In this document: positions 51,219-59,602 of the stretch, one piece after another
Layout: each line of letters begins with the position of its first letter
Position numbering within the stretch: position 1 is the stretch's first letter
Origin: CAZHJK01 sp964533275
Lineage (GTDB): Bacteria > Bacillota > Clostridia > Eubacteriales > Garciellaceae
Length of the DNA stretch: 64,000 nt
Direction: 5' to 3'
Assembly (NCBI GenBank): GCA_964533275.1
Contig: CAZHJK010000004.1
Coordinates: 62,001 to 126,000, forward strand
Made by a program: the position numbers and the translations under genes
Notes under the pieces: generated by a model
The model's database searches: none
What the model was told of the DNA's origin: nothing
What the model saw: the letters and a program-made list of their open reading frames with translations, nothing else

Positions 51219-51359
51219 TTCGACATTTTTTCAAGGTATACTTTAATTATGTAAATGTTGATAATGTGGAAAATTACCCCTAACATATAGTAATAAGCAA
51301 TTTTCCAAGGAAATTAACTGTGGATAACTATGTGGACATTGTGCATAAAATGTGGAAAA
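51219..51359 (-). promoter_or_regulatory. DnaA-box cluster 2 with a Spo0A-type motif
   Basis: Six DnaA-box-like 9-mers on the minus strand in 104 bases: TGTTGATAA (51256), TGTGGAAAA (51265), TGTGGATAA (51319, perfect consensus), TGTGGACAT (51331), TGTGCATAA (51340, fits TTATNCACA) and TGTGGAAAA (51351). TTCGACA at 51219-51225 is a TGTCGAA core on the minus strand. Non-coding, between tsaD and bioY. The same box types make up cluster 1 at 30453. Confidence 0.72.
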
Positions 51360-51363
51360 GGCA

Positions 51364-51425
51364 AATAGGGAACAGGAATTAAGGAACAGGGAACAGGAGC
51401 AAATCGATAACTGATAACTGATACC
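51364..51425. repeat. Heptad arrays GGGAACA and TAACTGA
   Basis: Imperfect GGGAACA units (51368-51396) are followed by ATAACTG units (about 51406-51422), abutting the bioY stop codon. Confidence 0.75.
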
Positions 51426-51977
51426 CTAATTACCAGGTAGTAAACCTGCCTTAGAAAGAACCTTTCGCACTTGTACGATTAAAATAGAGCTAAACACCAA
51501 CTTTATTATTTCCGGTATGATATAAGGAATAACCCCAGCTACTAATGCCTTCGTAATAGAGTGGGTATAGACAATGGAGAGCTGTATTGTGCCAATGAAA
51601 TAGACCCCCATCAAGATTCCTAAAATATTTATCATTAAAATATAGGGAAATTTGCACACCTTTTTTAATTCCACAAATCTACCTATAATATAGGCAGATA
51701 CTATAAAACCAATTATATAGCCACCTGTAGGACCTACAAGAGTTGGTAGTCCACTTTTAAAGCCAGCAAATATTGGAAGACCTACTAATCCTAAGATTGT
51801 ATATATTATAACCGATAAAGTACCTAGCTTACTTCCTAAAATACTAGCAGCTAAAGTAACTCCTACTACCTGTAATGTAATAGGAACCGGAGAAAAGGGC
51901 ACAATGATTTGAAAGGGTGATATAATTGCCAATAGTGCGGCGAACATTCCTACTAGTACTATGTTTTTTATGTTCAT
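51426..51977 (-). CDS. bioY: Biotin transporter BioY
   Basis: Biotin-binding S component of an ECF-type transporter. The 183-residue protein has about six helices and the BioY hallmarks 'FSPVPITLQVVGVTLAASILGSKLG' and 'GPTGGYIIGFIVSAYIIG'. ATG 51977 is used because GGAGG lies nine bases upstream; the frame is open further into a repeat. A BirA-like operator and promoter lie ~420 bases upstream at 52396-52448, with two repeat units in between. Biotin repression is likely if that promoter is the one used. Confidence 0.93.
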   Translation of the reverse strand: MNIKNIVLVGMFAALLAIISPFQIIVPFSPVPITLQVVGVTLAASILGSKLGTLSVIIYTILGLVGLPIFAGFKSGLPTLVGPTGGYIIGFIVSAYIIGRFVELKKVCKFPYILMINILGILMGVYFIGTIQLSIVYTHSITKALVAGVIPYIIPEIIKLVFSSILIVQVRKVLSKAGLLPGN

Positions 51978-52003
51978 GGTAAAGCCTCCTTGGTTAACTG
52001 AAT

Positions 52004-52378
52004 TTTTTATATTATAGGAAAGTTTTACTTTCCTATAATATAAAAATAGGGGTTGCAAGGGGAGTATCCCCTGCCGTATTAAGAAGGGTGCTCAGATGGC
52101 TGGTTTTGCCATCGCCAAAGGGAAACTAGGTTTCCCTATAAGCAGGCAGCCAATTTAGCTTGCTAAATTTCGCTGATCGCTTAGTTGTTTCACCCAGTGG
52201 AAGTAGCTTTGCTACTTTTTTATATTATAGGAAAGTTCTACTTTCCTATAATATAAAAATAAGGGGTTGTAGGGGAAGATCCCCTGCCGTATTAAGAAGG
52301 GTGCTCAGATGGCTGGTTTTGCCATCGCCAAAGGGAAACTAGGTTTCCCTAGTGGAAGCAGCTTTGCTGCTTTTTTTA
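52004..52378. repeat. Tandem pair of ~150-bp repeat units in the bioY leader
   Basis: Unit 1 (52004-52215) and unit 2 (52217-52376) share, nearly base for base, a 20-bp perfect inverted repeat (TTTTTATATTATAGGAAAGT and complement; 52004-52046 and 52217-52259), then GGGGTTG-AGGGGA-ATCCCCTGCCGTATTAAGAAGG, GTGCTCAGATGGCTGG, and a GGGAAACTAGGTTTCCCT hairpin. Each ends in a GTGGAAG(T/C)AGC-TTT-GCT(A/G)CTTTTTT terminator-like stem. Unit 1 has ~58 extra bases (52139-52196). No coding sequence is supported. No transposase is present, so it may be MITE-like. Confidence 0.8.
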
Positions 52379-52395
52379 TGTGGTTTACAATATAT

Positions 52396-52448
52396 ATTAT
52401 ATATAAATAATTATAGTCTAGTCAACCTATTTTTTTAGTTGGTTAACT
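52396..52448 (-). promoter_or_regulatory. BirA-type biotin operator over a leftward promoter
   Basis: On the minus strand AGTTAACC-N13-GGTTGACT fits the Firmicute BirA operator pattern (TTAACC-N13-GGTTAA). Its right half contains TTGACT, which with TATAAT 18 bases on (minus strand of 52396-52401) makes a good promoter pointing at bioY. Repressor binding would cover the -35 box. Confidence 0.65.
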
Positions 52449-52519
52449 AAGCTATAATTGCGTAATTGAATATAAGCAGGGTAAATATATATAGAAAGAG
52501 ATAAAAGGAGGAGATTTTT

Positions 52520-53470
52520 ATGACTAAGGTATTATTTTCTGTACCCATCAAGGATTACCAATTAGAGGAGTTTAAAAGGAATTTTCCTCAAGTAGAGTTT
52601 ATGGTAGAAAAAGAACAGTCTAGGGAGAAGCTTTTGCCTCTTGCAGATATCTGGGTTACCTATGGCTTTGATATTAAAGAAGGGGAAATTGAAGATGCAG
52701 ATAATTTAAAATGGATAATGGCTTATAGCGCAGGGGTTGATAAGCTTCCAGCTATAGAAATTATAAAGAAGAATATATTGGTTACCAATGTTAGCGGTAT
52801 ACATAGACATGCGATTGCAGAGCAAGTATTTACCTATATGCTATATCATGTGCGTAAATTCAGTGAACTTTGTAAACAACAAAAAAATGGTGAATGGAAT
52901 AGAAGAATAAAGGCAGATAGCCTATATGGCAAGACTATTGGTATTATTGGAGTGGGTGCAATAGGTAAAGAGATTGCTAGGAAGGCAAAGGCTTTTGATA
53001 TGAAGGTTTTAGGTGTAAGAAGATCTGGAGAGAAAACGGATTTTGTAGATGAAATATTCCCTATGGAAGGATTTCATAGGGTATTAGGTGAAAGTGATTA
53101 TGTGGTAATGGTGCTTCCTTTAACCTCGGAAACTAAACATATTATGGATAGAGAAGCATTTCGGGCTATGAAGGAAAATAGCTACTTTATTAATATAGCC
53201 AGGGGAGAAGTGGTAGACACTAAAGCCTTAATATGGGCCTTAAAGGAAAATATTATTGGAGGAGCCGGCTTAGATGTCTTTGAGGAAGAGCCTCTTCCAA
53301 AGGATCACCCCTTGAGATATTTAGAAAATGTTTTAATAACACCCCATGTTGCTGGAATTTTTCCAGGCTATATTGCCAGAGCAAATGAAATCTTAAATCA
53401 TAACTTAGGGGTATATATAGAAAATGCAGGGGAAATGATTAATATTGTAAATATAAAAAGGGGATATTAA
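52520..53470 (+). CDS. D-isomer-specific 2-hydroxyacid dehydrogenase
   Basis: A 316-residue NAD(P)-dependent dehydrogenase. It has the Rossmann motif 'GIIGVGAIGKEIARKAKAFDMKVLGVRRS' (about 139-167), active-site Arg in 'FINIARGEVVDTKAL', Glu in 'GGAGLDVFEEEPLP' and His in 'ITPHVAG'. The short N-terminal catalytic domain with 'IMAYSAGVDKLP' resembles the phosphoglycerate-dehydrogenase-like/GhrA group. AAAGGAGGAG precedes ATG 52520. It reduces or oxidises a 2-keto/2-hydroxy acid; the substrate is not clear. Confidence 0.88.
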   Translation: MTKVLFSVPIKDYQLEEFKRNFPQVEFMVEKEQSREKLLPLADIWVTYGFDIKEGEIEDADNLKWIMAYSAGVDKLPAIEIIKKNILVTNVSGIHRHAIAEQVFTYMLYHVRKFSELCKQQKNGEWNRRIKADSLYGKTIGIIGVGAIGKEIARKAKAFDMKVLGVRRSGEKTDFVDEIFPMEGFHRVLGESDYVVMVLPLTSETKHIMDREAFRAMKENSYFINIARGEVVDTKALIWALKENIIGGAGLDVFEEEPLPKDHPLRYLENVLITPHVAGIFPGYIARANEILNHNLGVYIENAGEMINIVNIKRGY

Positions 53471-53503
53471 TTATAAATTATATAGAAAAGAAGAGGTGGT
53501 ATT

Positions 53504-54013
53504 ATGCTTTCTGAAAAGCTATTAAATGAGATTAATGAACAAATAAAGCATGAATTTTATTCTGCGCATTATTACATTGCAATGGCAGGTTTTTGTGCAG
53601 ATCAAGACCTTCCGGGTTTTGAAAACTTTTTTCTAATGCAGGCGGAGGAAGAGAGATTCCATGCTATGAAGTTTTACCACTATGTTAATGAAATGGGAGG
53701 CAGAGTAGATATTAGAGGGTTAGATTATCCTAACAATGAATTTAATTCTATGACTAAGGTTTTCCAAGCAGCATTAGACCATGAGAAGTTTGTTACTGAT
53801 AGAATTTATTTATTGATGGATATTGCTACTGAGGAAAAAGAGTATGCAACAATTAGCTTATTAAATTGGTTTGTGGATGAACAGGTTGAGGAAATGGATT
53901 CTATGAATGCAATATTAAAACAGATTAAGAGAATGGGTGAAGACGGAAATGGAATTTATATGTTAGATAAGGAGTTAGCCCAAAGGACTTTTTCTCCTCA
54001 AGCAGTGGAATAA
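53504..54013 (+). CDS. Ferritin (non-haem)
   Basis: An iron-storage cage protein of 169 residues. The ferroxidase ligands can be seen in 'NEQIKHEFYSAHYYIAM' (first Glu), 'MQAEEERFHAMKFYHYV' (E-x-x-H) and 'WFVDEQVEEMD' (Glu/Gln positions). 'FNSMTKVFQAALDHEKFVTDRIYLLMDIATEEKEY' is the standard third-helix region. AGAGGTGG precedes ATG 53504. It follows the dehydrogenase by 33 bases and may share its transcript. Confidence 0.93.
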   Translation: MLSEKLLNEINEQIKHEFYSAHYYIAMAGFCADQDLPGFENFFLMQAEEERFHAMKFYHYVNEMGGRVDIRGLDYPNNEFNSMTKVFQAALDHEKFVTDRIYLLMDIATEEKEYATISLLNWFVDEQVEEMDSMNAILKQIKRMGEDGNGIYMLDKELAQRTFSPQAVE

Positions 54014-54793
54014 CGCAATAGATAAATTATGCGTCATTGAATTTACTTTAGAGAGATAAAATATCTTCATATACTTCTCCGCAAATGTCGCCCTATTTTA
54101 TATAGGTAAACCTGATAAGGATAAAAAGGGCTCCATTAAGTCGTCGCTTTATGAAATATTTTATCCCGTTAGGCAGTCATGGTAAAGAATGCGTCGTAGA
54201 TGGGAGACCAAAACGAAAGGTCTGAAGCAAAAAGAACCGTCCCTTTTGCTTCTGCTTCTATTGTTATCAAGGATCTTAGACCCAAGAGAAGTACCTAAGT
54301 CAAAGTCCAAGATTCCTCGCTTGCTCGTAATAACAATGCCCTAGGGTGACATGAGAACCTGACTAATAATAATAAATAAACTTACAAAAAGACGACTTGG
54401 CAGCTGATGGTCATAATACCCAATGAATGGAGATGTAAATTCGTTAAAAAGCTTGAATTGTTTGAGCGTAGCGAGTTCTTCAAGCTTTAGAATTTACATT
54501 GGAATGAATTGTCGGTATTATCCATCAATGCCACCGGAGGAATGTGTAATTTTATTTATTACTATACATCCAATACGACGCCTTTTTTATCCAAAGCGTC
54601 CCTCTGATTTACCATCGGGTGGACAGGGTCATCCACCCCTACAATCTATCTCATGAGTAGGGACAAATGACTCTGTTTGCCCGGTTTTTCGACGCATTAA
54701 ACTACATATAAACATTGATATGAGGGTGTTTGGAAAGGAAAAAGAAGCAAAAAGAACCGTCCCTACTGCTTCTCTTTTTCTGACTTTTTTTTA
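54014..54793. repeat. 780-base repeat-rich intergenic region
   Basis: No gene is supported here. It contains two REP-like hairpins with core AGAACCGTCCC (54224-54252, GAAGCAAAA/TTTTGCTTC stem; 54739-54779, next to the ABC-F stop). A 67-base palindromic element lies at 54433-54499 (ATGTAAATTC...GAATTTACAT with inner AAAGCTTGAA/TTCAAGCTTT). An inverted copy of the CTCCGGTGGCATTGATGG block lies at 54516-54540, and a GGGTGGACAGGGTCATCCACCC hairpin at about 54615-54640. A degenerate 'GATTCCTCGCTTGCTCGTAATAA' repeat is at about 54312. It looks like a landing ground for small repeats. Confidence 0.7.
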
Positions 54794-56725
54794 TCATTCC
54801 ATTTCTTCCATCAAGATCATATTTTCTTCCCATTGTGCCATGACATCTTTTAAATGTTCTTTAGTGTTTTCATAATCTATTGTAATATTTTTTGCATCTT
54901 CACTATTATCATAAAATCCTGGTTGACACATTATGCTTTCAAAATCTGATATCTTCTTTTCTAGGTTTTCTATCTCTAGTTCCAAGGATTTTACTCTTTG
55001 CTGTTGTTCCTTAAGAACTTGACGGTTTTCCCTTTCTTTTTTACGCTCCTGCTTTAGGAGGGTTTTATTAATTACAGGTTTGATTTCCTGTGCTTCCTTT
55101 ATTAGCTGCTGTTGCTTTTTCTTTTCTAAATAATAATCATAGTTACCTAAAAATTCCTCAATGCCATGGTTATACATTTTAAAAATTTTATTTGTTACCT
55201 TATTTAAAAAATATCTATCATGAGAGATTACCAATAAAGTGCCCTTGTATTGGATTAAGGCATCCTCTAATACTTCTTTTGTGGCAATATCAAGATGATT
55301 TGTAGGCTCATCCATTAAAAGAAGATTTGCCCTGGATAGCATAAGTTTAGCTAAGGATACCCTTGCTTTTTCTCCCCCTGAGAGAGAGGAGATATCTTTA
55401 TATACATCATCTCCAGAAAATAAAAAAGCGCCCAATACATTGCGTATTTCTGTTTGAGTAGCTGAGGTCTTTGCAGACCAAACCTCGTCTAATATATTAT
55501 TGGTTTCATCAAGTGCAGATTGCAATTGATCATAATAAGCTGGATAGACATTGTGACCCAAATAAACATCACCGGTGTCAAGGGGTAATTTACCTAATAT
55601 AATATTAAAAAGTGTAGATTTTCCTATTCCATTAGGTCCGATAATACCTATGTGTTCTCCCTTAAATATATTAAAGCTAATATTTGAAAAAAGCTGCTGC
55701 TTTCCAAAGGATTTAGATAGCTCCTGCACCCTTAATACATCCCTACCACTATTTATTTGAGGCTGAATGCTTAAGTGTAGTGTAGGGATATGGGTAGTGG
55801 GTGATTCTATTCGTTCAATTTTATTTAGGGCTTTTTGTCTACTTTCCGCTCTTTTTATACTTTTTTCCCTATTAAAGGAGCGAAACTTAGCTATAATTTG
55901 TTCCTGTCTTTTTATTTCTTTTTGTTGCTGCTCAAAGTGATGGAGGGCAACCTCTAGGTTTTCTCTTTTATATCTTACATATTCAGAATAATTTCCCTTA
56001 TAGATTGAAAGCTTATTATTTTCCAGTTCAAAAACCTGATTTACTAAGGCATCTAAAAAGTAGCGATCATGGGAAATAATAAAAAGTGTATTTGGGTAAT
56101 TGGATAGATATGCCTCTAGCCACTCAGTAGTTTCTAAATCTAGAAAATTTGTAGGTTCATCCAATAATAGGATATCAGGCTGTTTTAATAGAAGTTTAGC
56201 TAAGGCTATTCTGGTTTTTTGTCCACCACTAAATTTTTTAATCAGCTTTTCATAGTCTACCTCTTCAAATCCTAGACCATTCAATATGCCACGAATTTGA
56301 CTGGGATAGCCATATCCATTTTGTTTTTCAAACTCCTCTTGAAGATGCCCATACTCATCCATAAGTGAGGCTAAATCTACACTATTATTCTTACCTTGGT
56401 TACTTATTTCATTTTCAAGCTGGCGAAGCTGTTTTTCCATTTCTATTAAACTTGAGAATATATCTAACATTTCATCCCAGAGTATATTTTCATCATTTAA
56501 ATCAAGGTGTTGAGAAAGATAGCCCAGGGTAGTATTTTTTGGAAGAATACAACTACCTTGGTCACTGGTGATTTCTCCTGCTATAATTTTAAATAAGGTA
56601 GATTTTCCCGTTCCGTTTCTACCTACTAGGGCAATGCGCTCTCCTTCGTTAATTTGAAAGTTTATATCTTCTAAAATTAGGTTTATACCATAGCTTTTTT
56701 TAATATCTTTACATGATAATATCAC
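54794..56725 (-). CDS. ABC-F family ATPase (ribosome-associated)
   Basis: A 643-residue protein with two ABC ATPase domains and no membrane segment. The first has Walker A 'GRNGTGKST' and signature 'FSGGQKTR'; the second has 'GPNGIGKST' and 'LSGGEKAR'. They are joined by the basic ABC-F linker ('EQQQKEIKRQEQIIAKFRSFNREKSIKRAESRQKAL'), with a coiled-coil tail (about 540-640). ABC-F proteins act on the ribosome in translation or antibiotic protection; this one resembles the YdiF/YfmM-type housekeeping members. GTG 56725 follows GGAGGA; a TTG 15 bases earlier lies on that site. Confidence 0.9.
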   Translation of the reverse strand: MILSCKDIKKSYGINLILEDINFQINEGERIALVGRNGTGKSTLFKIIAGEITSDQGSCILPKNTTLGYLSQHLDLNDENILWDEMLDIFSSLIEMEKQLRQLENEISNQGKNNSVDLASLMDEYGHLQEEFEKQNGYGYPSQIRGILNGLGFEEVDYEKLIKKFSGGQKTRIALAKLLLKQPDILLLDEPTNFLDLETTEWLEAYLSNYPNTLFIISHDRYFLDALVNQVFELENNKLSIYKGNYSEYVRYKRENLEVALHHFEQQQKEIKRQEQIIAKFRSFNREKSIKRAESRQKALNKIERIESPTTHIPTLHLSIQPQINSGRDVLRVQELSKSFGKQQLFSNISFNIFKGEHIGIIGPNGIGKSTLFNIILGKLPLDTGDVYLGHNVYPAYYDQLQSALDETNNILDEVWSAKTSATQTEIRNVLGAFLFSGDDVYKDISSLSGGEKARVSLAKLMLSRANLLLMDEPTNHLDIATKEVLEDALIQYKGTLLVISHDRYFLNKVTNKIFKMYNHGIEEFLGNYDYYLEKKKQQQLIKEAQEIKPVINKTLLKQERKKERENRQVLKEQQQRVKSLELEIENLEKKISDFESIMCQPGFYDNSEDAKNITIDYENTKEHLKDVMAQWEENMILMEEME

Positions 56726-56919
56726 GAATAATTCCTCCAAAAATGTTTATATAAATTAGTAAAGTTCAACTAGCTTTATAGGTTCTAAATTTACCTTATT
56801 TAATAGTGTGTTTGAGAAGATTTCTTATAATTATTAATATTGTAGCAGAAAGAAAGAAATAATGAAACTATGTTTAATTTATTAAATAACTGGGTATAAA
56901 GATAAGTAGAGACGAAAAA

Positions 56920-56982
56920 TTGTATATTAGTTAACATATAGATATGAAATTATTTGACACTACAACCCCCTAATGGTATAAT
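56920..56982 (+). promoter_or_regulatory. rex promoter with a possible Rex operator
   Basis: A near-perfect promoter TTGACA-N17-TATAAT (56954-56982) lies 47 bases before rex. Just upstream, TTGTATA-TTAG-TTAACAT (56920-56937) matches the Rex operator TTGTTAA-N4-TTAACAA at 11 of 14 positions, which suggests autoregulation. The promoter is clear and the operator tentative. Confidence 0.65.
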
Positions 56983-57029
56983 TTTTCTATTCAAAATGGT
57001 TGAAATCTTGATAACGGAGGTAATATACT

Positions 57030-57695
57030 ATGCAAAGAACATCACAAAAGGTCTCAATGGCTGTTATCAGAAGGTTGCCCAAATATTATAGATATCTAGA
57101 AGGTCTCCTTAATAAAGAGATTTATAGGATCTCTTCAAAGGAATTAAGTAGGATTATGGGACTTACTGCATCCCAGATTCGCCAGGATCTTAATTGCTTT
57201 GGCGGCTTTGGTCAACAAGGGTATGGGTATAATGTAGAAGAGCTATATAAAGAAATAGGAAAGATATTAGGACTTGTAAGGGAATACAAATCAGTAATAG
57301 TAGGTGCAGGTAATCTTGGACAGGCAATTGCAAATTACTCTGACTTTCAAAGAAAAGGATTTAAGCTGGAAGGTATGTTTGATATTAATCCGAAATTAAT
57401 TGGATTAAAAATTAGAGATGTAGAAATTTTTGATTTAGATCAATTAGAGAATTTTATCAAGGAAAACAATATTGAAATAGGCATAATGTGTGTTCCTTTG
57501 GAAAAGGCACAAGAAACTGCAGATAAGCTGATTGCAGGAGGTGTTAAGGGAATTTGGAACTTTGCACCCTTTGATATAAGAGTTCCTGATAATATTGTTA
57601 TTGAAAATGTTCATTTAAGTGAGAGTTTATATACTCTTTCATATCTTTTAAACGAATTCAATAATCCAGATGCAGAAGGCTTAGATAATCTATAA
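57030..57695 (+). CDS. rex: Redox-sensing transcriptional repressor Rex
   Basis: Senses the NADH/NAD ratio and represses fermentation and NADH-reoxidation genes. The 221-residue protein has an N-terminal winged helix ('RRLPKYYRYLEGLL-EIYRISSKELSRIMGLTASQIRQDLNCFGGFGQQGYGY', 10-75), then a Rossmann domain with 'VIVGAGNLGQAIANY' (about 92-106) and the C-terminal domain-swap helix ('ESLYTLSYLLNEF'). GGAGG lies nine bases before ATG 57030. A single gene with its own promoter and terminator. Confidence 0.96.
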   Translation: MQRTSQKVSMAVIRRLPKYYRYLEGLLNKEIYRISSKELSRIMGLTASQIRQDLNCFGGFGQQGYGYNVEELYKEIGKILGLVREYKSVIVGAGNLGQAIANYSDFQRKGFKLEGMFDINPKLIGLKIRDVEIFDLDQLENFIKENNIEIGIMCVPLEKAQETADKLIAGGVKGIWNFAPFDIRVPDNIVIENVHLSESLYTLSYLLNEFNNPDAEGLDNL

Positions 57696-57705
57696 AGAGA
57701 AACTT

Positions 57706-57744
57706 CCAGCATGCAAATTTTTAATTAGACATTGCTGGTTTTTT
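57706..57744 (+). terminator. Intrinsic terminator of rex
   Basis: CCAGCA(TG)/(AT)TGCTGG stem with a 20-base AT loop and six T. Confidence 0.75.
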
Positions 57745-57802
57745 ATTTAATATTCTTATATAGTATGGGCTATTCCTTTGAACCCCATAATTTTTATAAC
57801 AT

Positions 57803-57836
57803 AAAAAAAAGAAATCCTATAGGATTTCTTTTTTTT
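57803..57836. terminator. Symmetric terminator between rex and the lipoprotein gene
   Basis: AAAAAAAAGAAATCCTA is followed directly by its perfect complement TAGGATTTC(T)8, flanking the lipoprotein stop. It serves the leftward gene. Confidence 0.85.
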
Positions 57837-57845
57837 ACTGCATTA

Positions 57846-58361
57846 TTATTGAGGATCAGATGCCAATGCTTTTTGTGCTAGATCAAAGAATTCTTTTACA
57901 TGGATTGATGCACCAGCAATTGCGTCAGAATGGCCTTCTTCAGTTGAATATTCGATTTCTGTTGGATCTTGTGTATCTAGTAGGTATGCTTCAGCTAAAG
58001 CAGATTGCTCATGCCATTCAGCACTAGCGTTACCTTTTTCTACCATACCATATTCACCATTAGAGGATTGTGTAATCTTATCGTCTCCACCATCCTTGTG
58101 AACTCCATTCCACTCGGCATCAACAATCTTGCCACCTTCAACTTCTAAGGTAACAACATATTTCCAACCAGAGTCGCCAAACTCATCTTCTTCTGCTACA
58201 TAAGTACCATCTTCTAAATCTCCAACTGTTACTTCCTCTGAAGTTTCTTCTGAAGTTTCTTCTGAAGTTTCTTCTTTTTCTTCATCTGCTGGAGTAGAGC
58301 ATCCAACAGCTAAAGTGAATACTAAAGCTAAGACTACTAAAAGCATTAATAATTTTTTCAT
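57846..58361 (-). CDS. Lipoprotein with FMN-binding-like domain (PplA-type)
   Basis: A 171-residue exported lipoprotein. Signal peptide and lipobox end at Cys21, then an acidic linker with three TSEE repeats (about 31-43). The following domain runs 'DGTYVAEEDEFGDSGWKYVVTLEVEGGKIVDAEW' ... 'HSDAIAGASIHVKEFFDLAQKAL', the pattern of FMN-binding-type domains of the PplA extracellular electron-transfer lipoproteins. The usual S-G-A-T flavinylation motif reads A-G-A-S here, with Ser as the only possible acceptor. AAGGGGGA precedes ATG 58361. It stands alone, without the Ndh2/EetAB genes. Confidence 0.75.
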   Translation of the reverse strand: MKKLLMLLVVLALVFTLAVGCSTPADEEKEETSEETSEETSEEVTVGDLEDGTYVAEEDEFGDSGWKYVVTLEVEGGKIVDAEWNGVHKDGGDDKITQSSNGEYGMVEKGNASAEWHEQSALAEAYLLDTQDPTEIEYSTEEGHSDAIAGASIHVKEFFDLAQKALASDPQ

Positions 58362-58408
58362 TTTGTAAATCCCCCTTAAAATTAAGTAAAATATGTTGAC
58401 TCATTGAT

Positions 58409-58437
58409 ATTATAACTACAATAGAACTATAAATCAA
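58409..58437 (-). promoter_or_regulatory. Promoter of the lipoprotein gene
   Basis: On the minus strand TTGATT-N17-TATAAT, about 48 bases before the start codon. The rest of the 437-base gap to tdk (58438-58798) is very AT-rich and shows only the palindrome at 58672-58704. Confidence 0.7.
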
Positions 58438-58671
58438 TAGATTTTGTTAAAAAAATCTTTATTAAATCTATAGGAATGGTATGATATTAACAAATATACC
58501 CTAAAATTTGGTAAATAAACAAAGTTTATAGGGGGTTTTAATACAAAAAAATTCATAAAATTGGAATTTAAAAATATGCTAAAAAAAAATCAATCCCAGG
58601 TATAATAGGGATATTAAGGGATATATTTTAGATACATATTTAAGATTATAAATAAAAAAATTTAGATAAAA

Positions 58672-58704
58672 AAATATCATATGAAAGGATATCATATGAT
58701 ATTT
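58672..58704. repeat. Palindrome with CATATG in each arm
   Basis: AAATATCATATGA and TCATATGATATTT are 13-bp perfect complements with a 7-base loop, about 95 bases downstream of the tdk stop. It may be a terminator or a regulatory palindrome. Confidence 0.6.
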
Positions 58705-58798
58705 AACAATCATGGATTTTGCAATAATTAACATATTCTAAAAAAAATTTCCTGTATAATTTCTTTACTATTTCATATTGACTACGCTTTTTTCAAAG

Positions 58799-59362
58799 CT
58801 ATAGCTGAGGATTCCCGTAGCATTTTCTACATACTGGTAAGTAATTATCATTGCCACCAATCTGAATTTGCTGTCCAGTATATATAGGTTTACCGTCTTG
58901 TACTCTAAGCACCATTGTGGCTTTACGGTTACAAAACCAACATATTGTTTTTATCTCCTCAATTTTATCGGCATATAGTAATAGTGCCTCACTACCCTCG
59001 AAAAGATTGTTTTGAAAATCATTTTTCAACCCATATACTATTACTGGGATTTGCATATAATCTACTATTTGTGTTAATTCTAATACTTGAACTTTAGTTA
59101 GGAATTGCCCTTCATCTACTAATACACAATGGGGAGGGTTTGCTTCTATACTTGTTCTTAATTTAGTATTCCTATCATAGGGAATGGCAGCTCTTTTAAT
59201 CCCTATACGGGAAGCAATAAAGCCTTCTCCATAGCGATCGTCTAGGGATGAAGTAAATAATAAAACGCTCTTGCCTTGCTCTTCATAATTATGGGCAATT
59301 TTTAATATATCAATAGACTTTCCTGCGTTCATTGTAGAATAACGAAAATATAATTGTGCCAA
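58799..59362 (-). CDS. tdk: Thymidine kinase
   Basis: Phosphorylates thymidine for dTTP salvage. The 187-residue protein is a type II thymidine kinase: P-loop 'RYSTMNAGKSIDIL', Walker B-like 'CVLVDEGQFLT' with catalytic Glu, 'VYGLKNDFQNNLFEGS', and the zinc site 'CWFCNRKA' plus 'CRKCYGN'. The lasso region 'GKPIYTGQQIQIGGNDNYLPVCR' binds the substrate. AGGAGGT lies shortly before ATG 59362. Confidence 0.96.
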   Translation of the reverse strand: MAQLYFRYSTMNAGKSIDILKIAHNYEEQGKSVLLFTSSLDDRYGEGFIASRIGIKRAAIPYDRNTKLRTSIEANPPHCVLVDEGQFLTKVQVLELTQIVDYMQIPVIVYGLKNDFQNNLFEGSEALLLYADKIEEIKTICWFCNRKATMVLRVQDGKPIYTGQQIQIGGNDNYLPVCRKCYGNPQL

Positions 59363-59602
59363 GGTTCATACCTCCTAGTTGACTTATTAAGGAAATTTAT
59401 TCAAATTCCTTGCGCATTAATTAAATTTCTACTTTTTTATTTAAATTCCTTCTTATTTAATAACTCACTTATTTATGCAATAATCTTGCATGACCTTTAG
59501 AGTAGGGTACCTTGTTTTTAATAAAAATTCTTATTATTAAGTTTTGTGAATTCCTTCAATTATTAATATGTGCTAAAATAGAATAAAAACTCGGAGGCAG
59601 TT

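Noticed and set aside
52160..52342. A 60-codon ORF in the bioY leader
   Set aside because: It consists of the duplicated repeat unit and its hairpins, with no ribosome binding site of note.
54423..54656. A 77-codon ORF in the ferritin-ABC-F gap
   Set aside because: It passes through a palindromic element and an inverted repeat block; the translation has no family character.
59363..59602. T-box or riboswitch upstream of tdk
   Set aside because: A GGGTACC string and small hairpins are present, but there is no T-box core or other known aptamer consensus.
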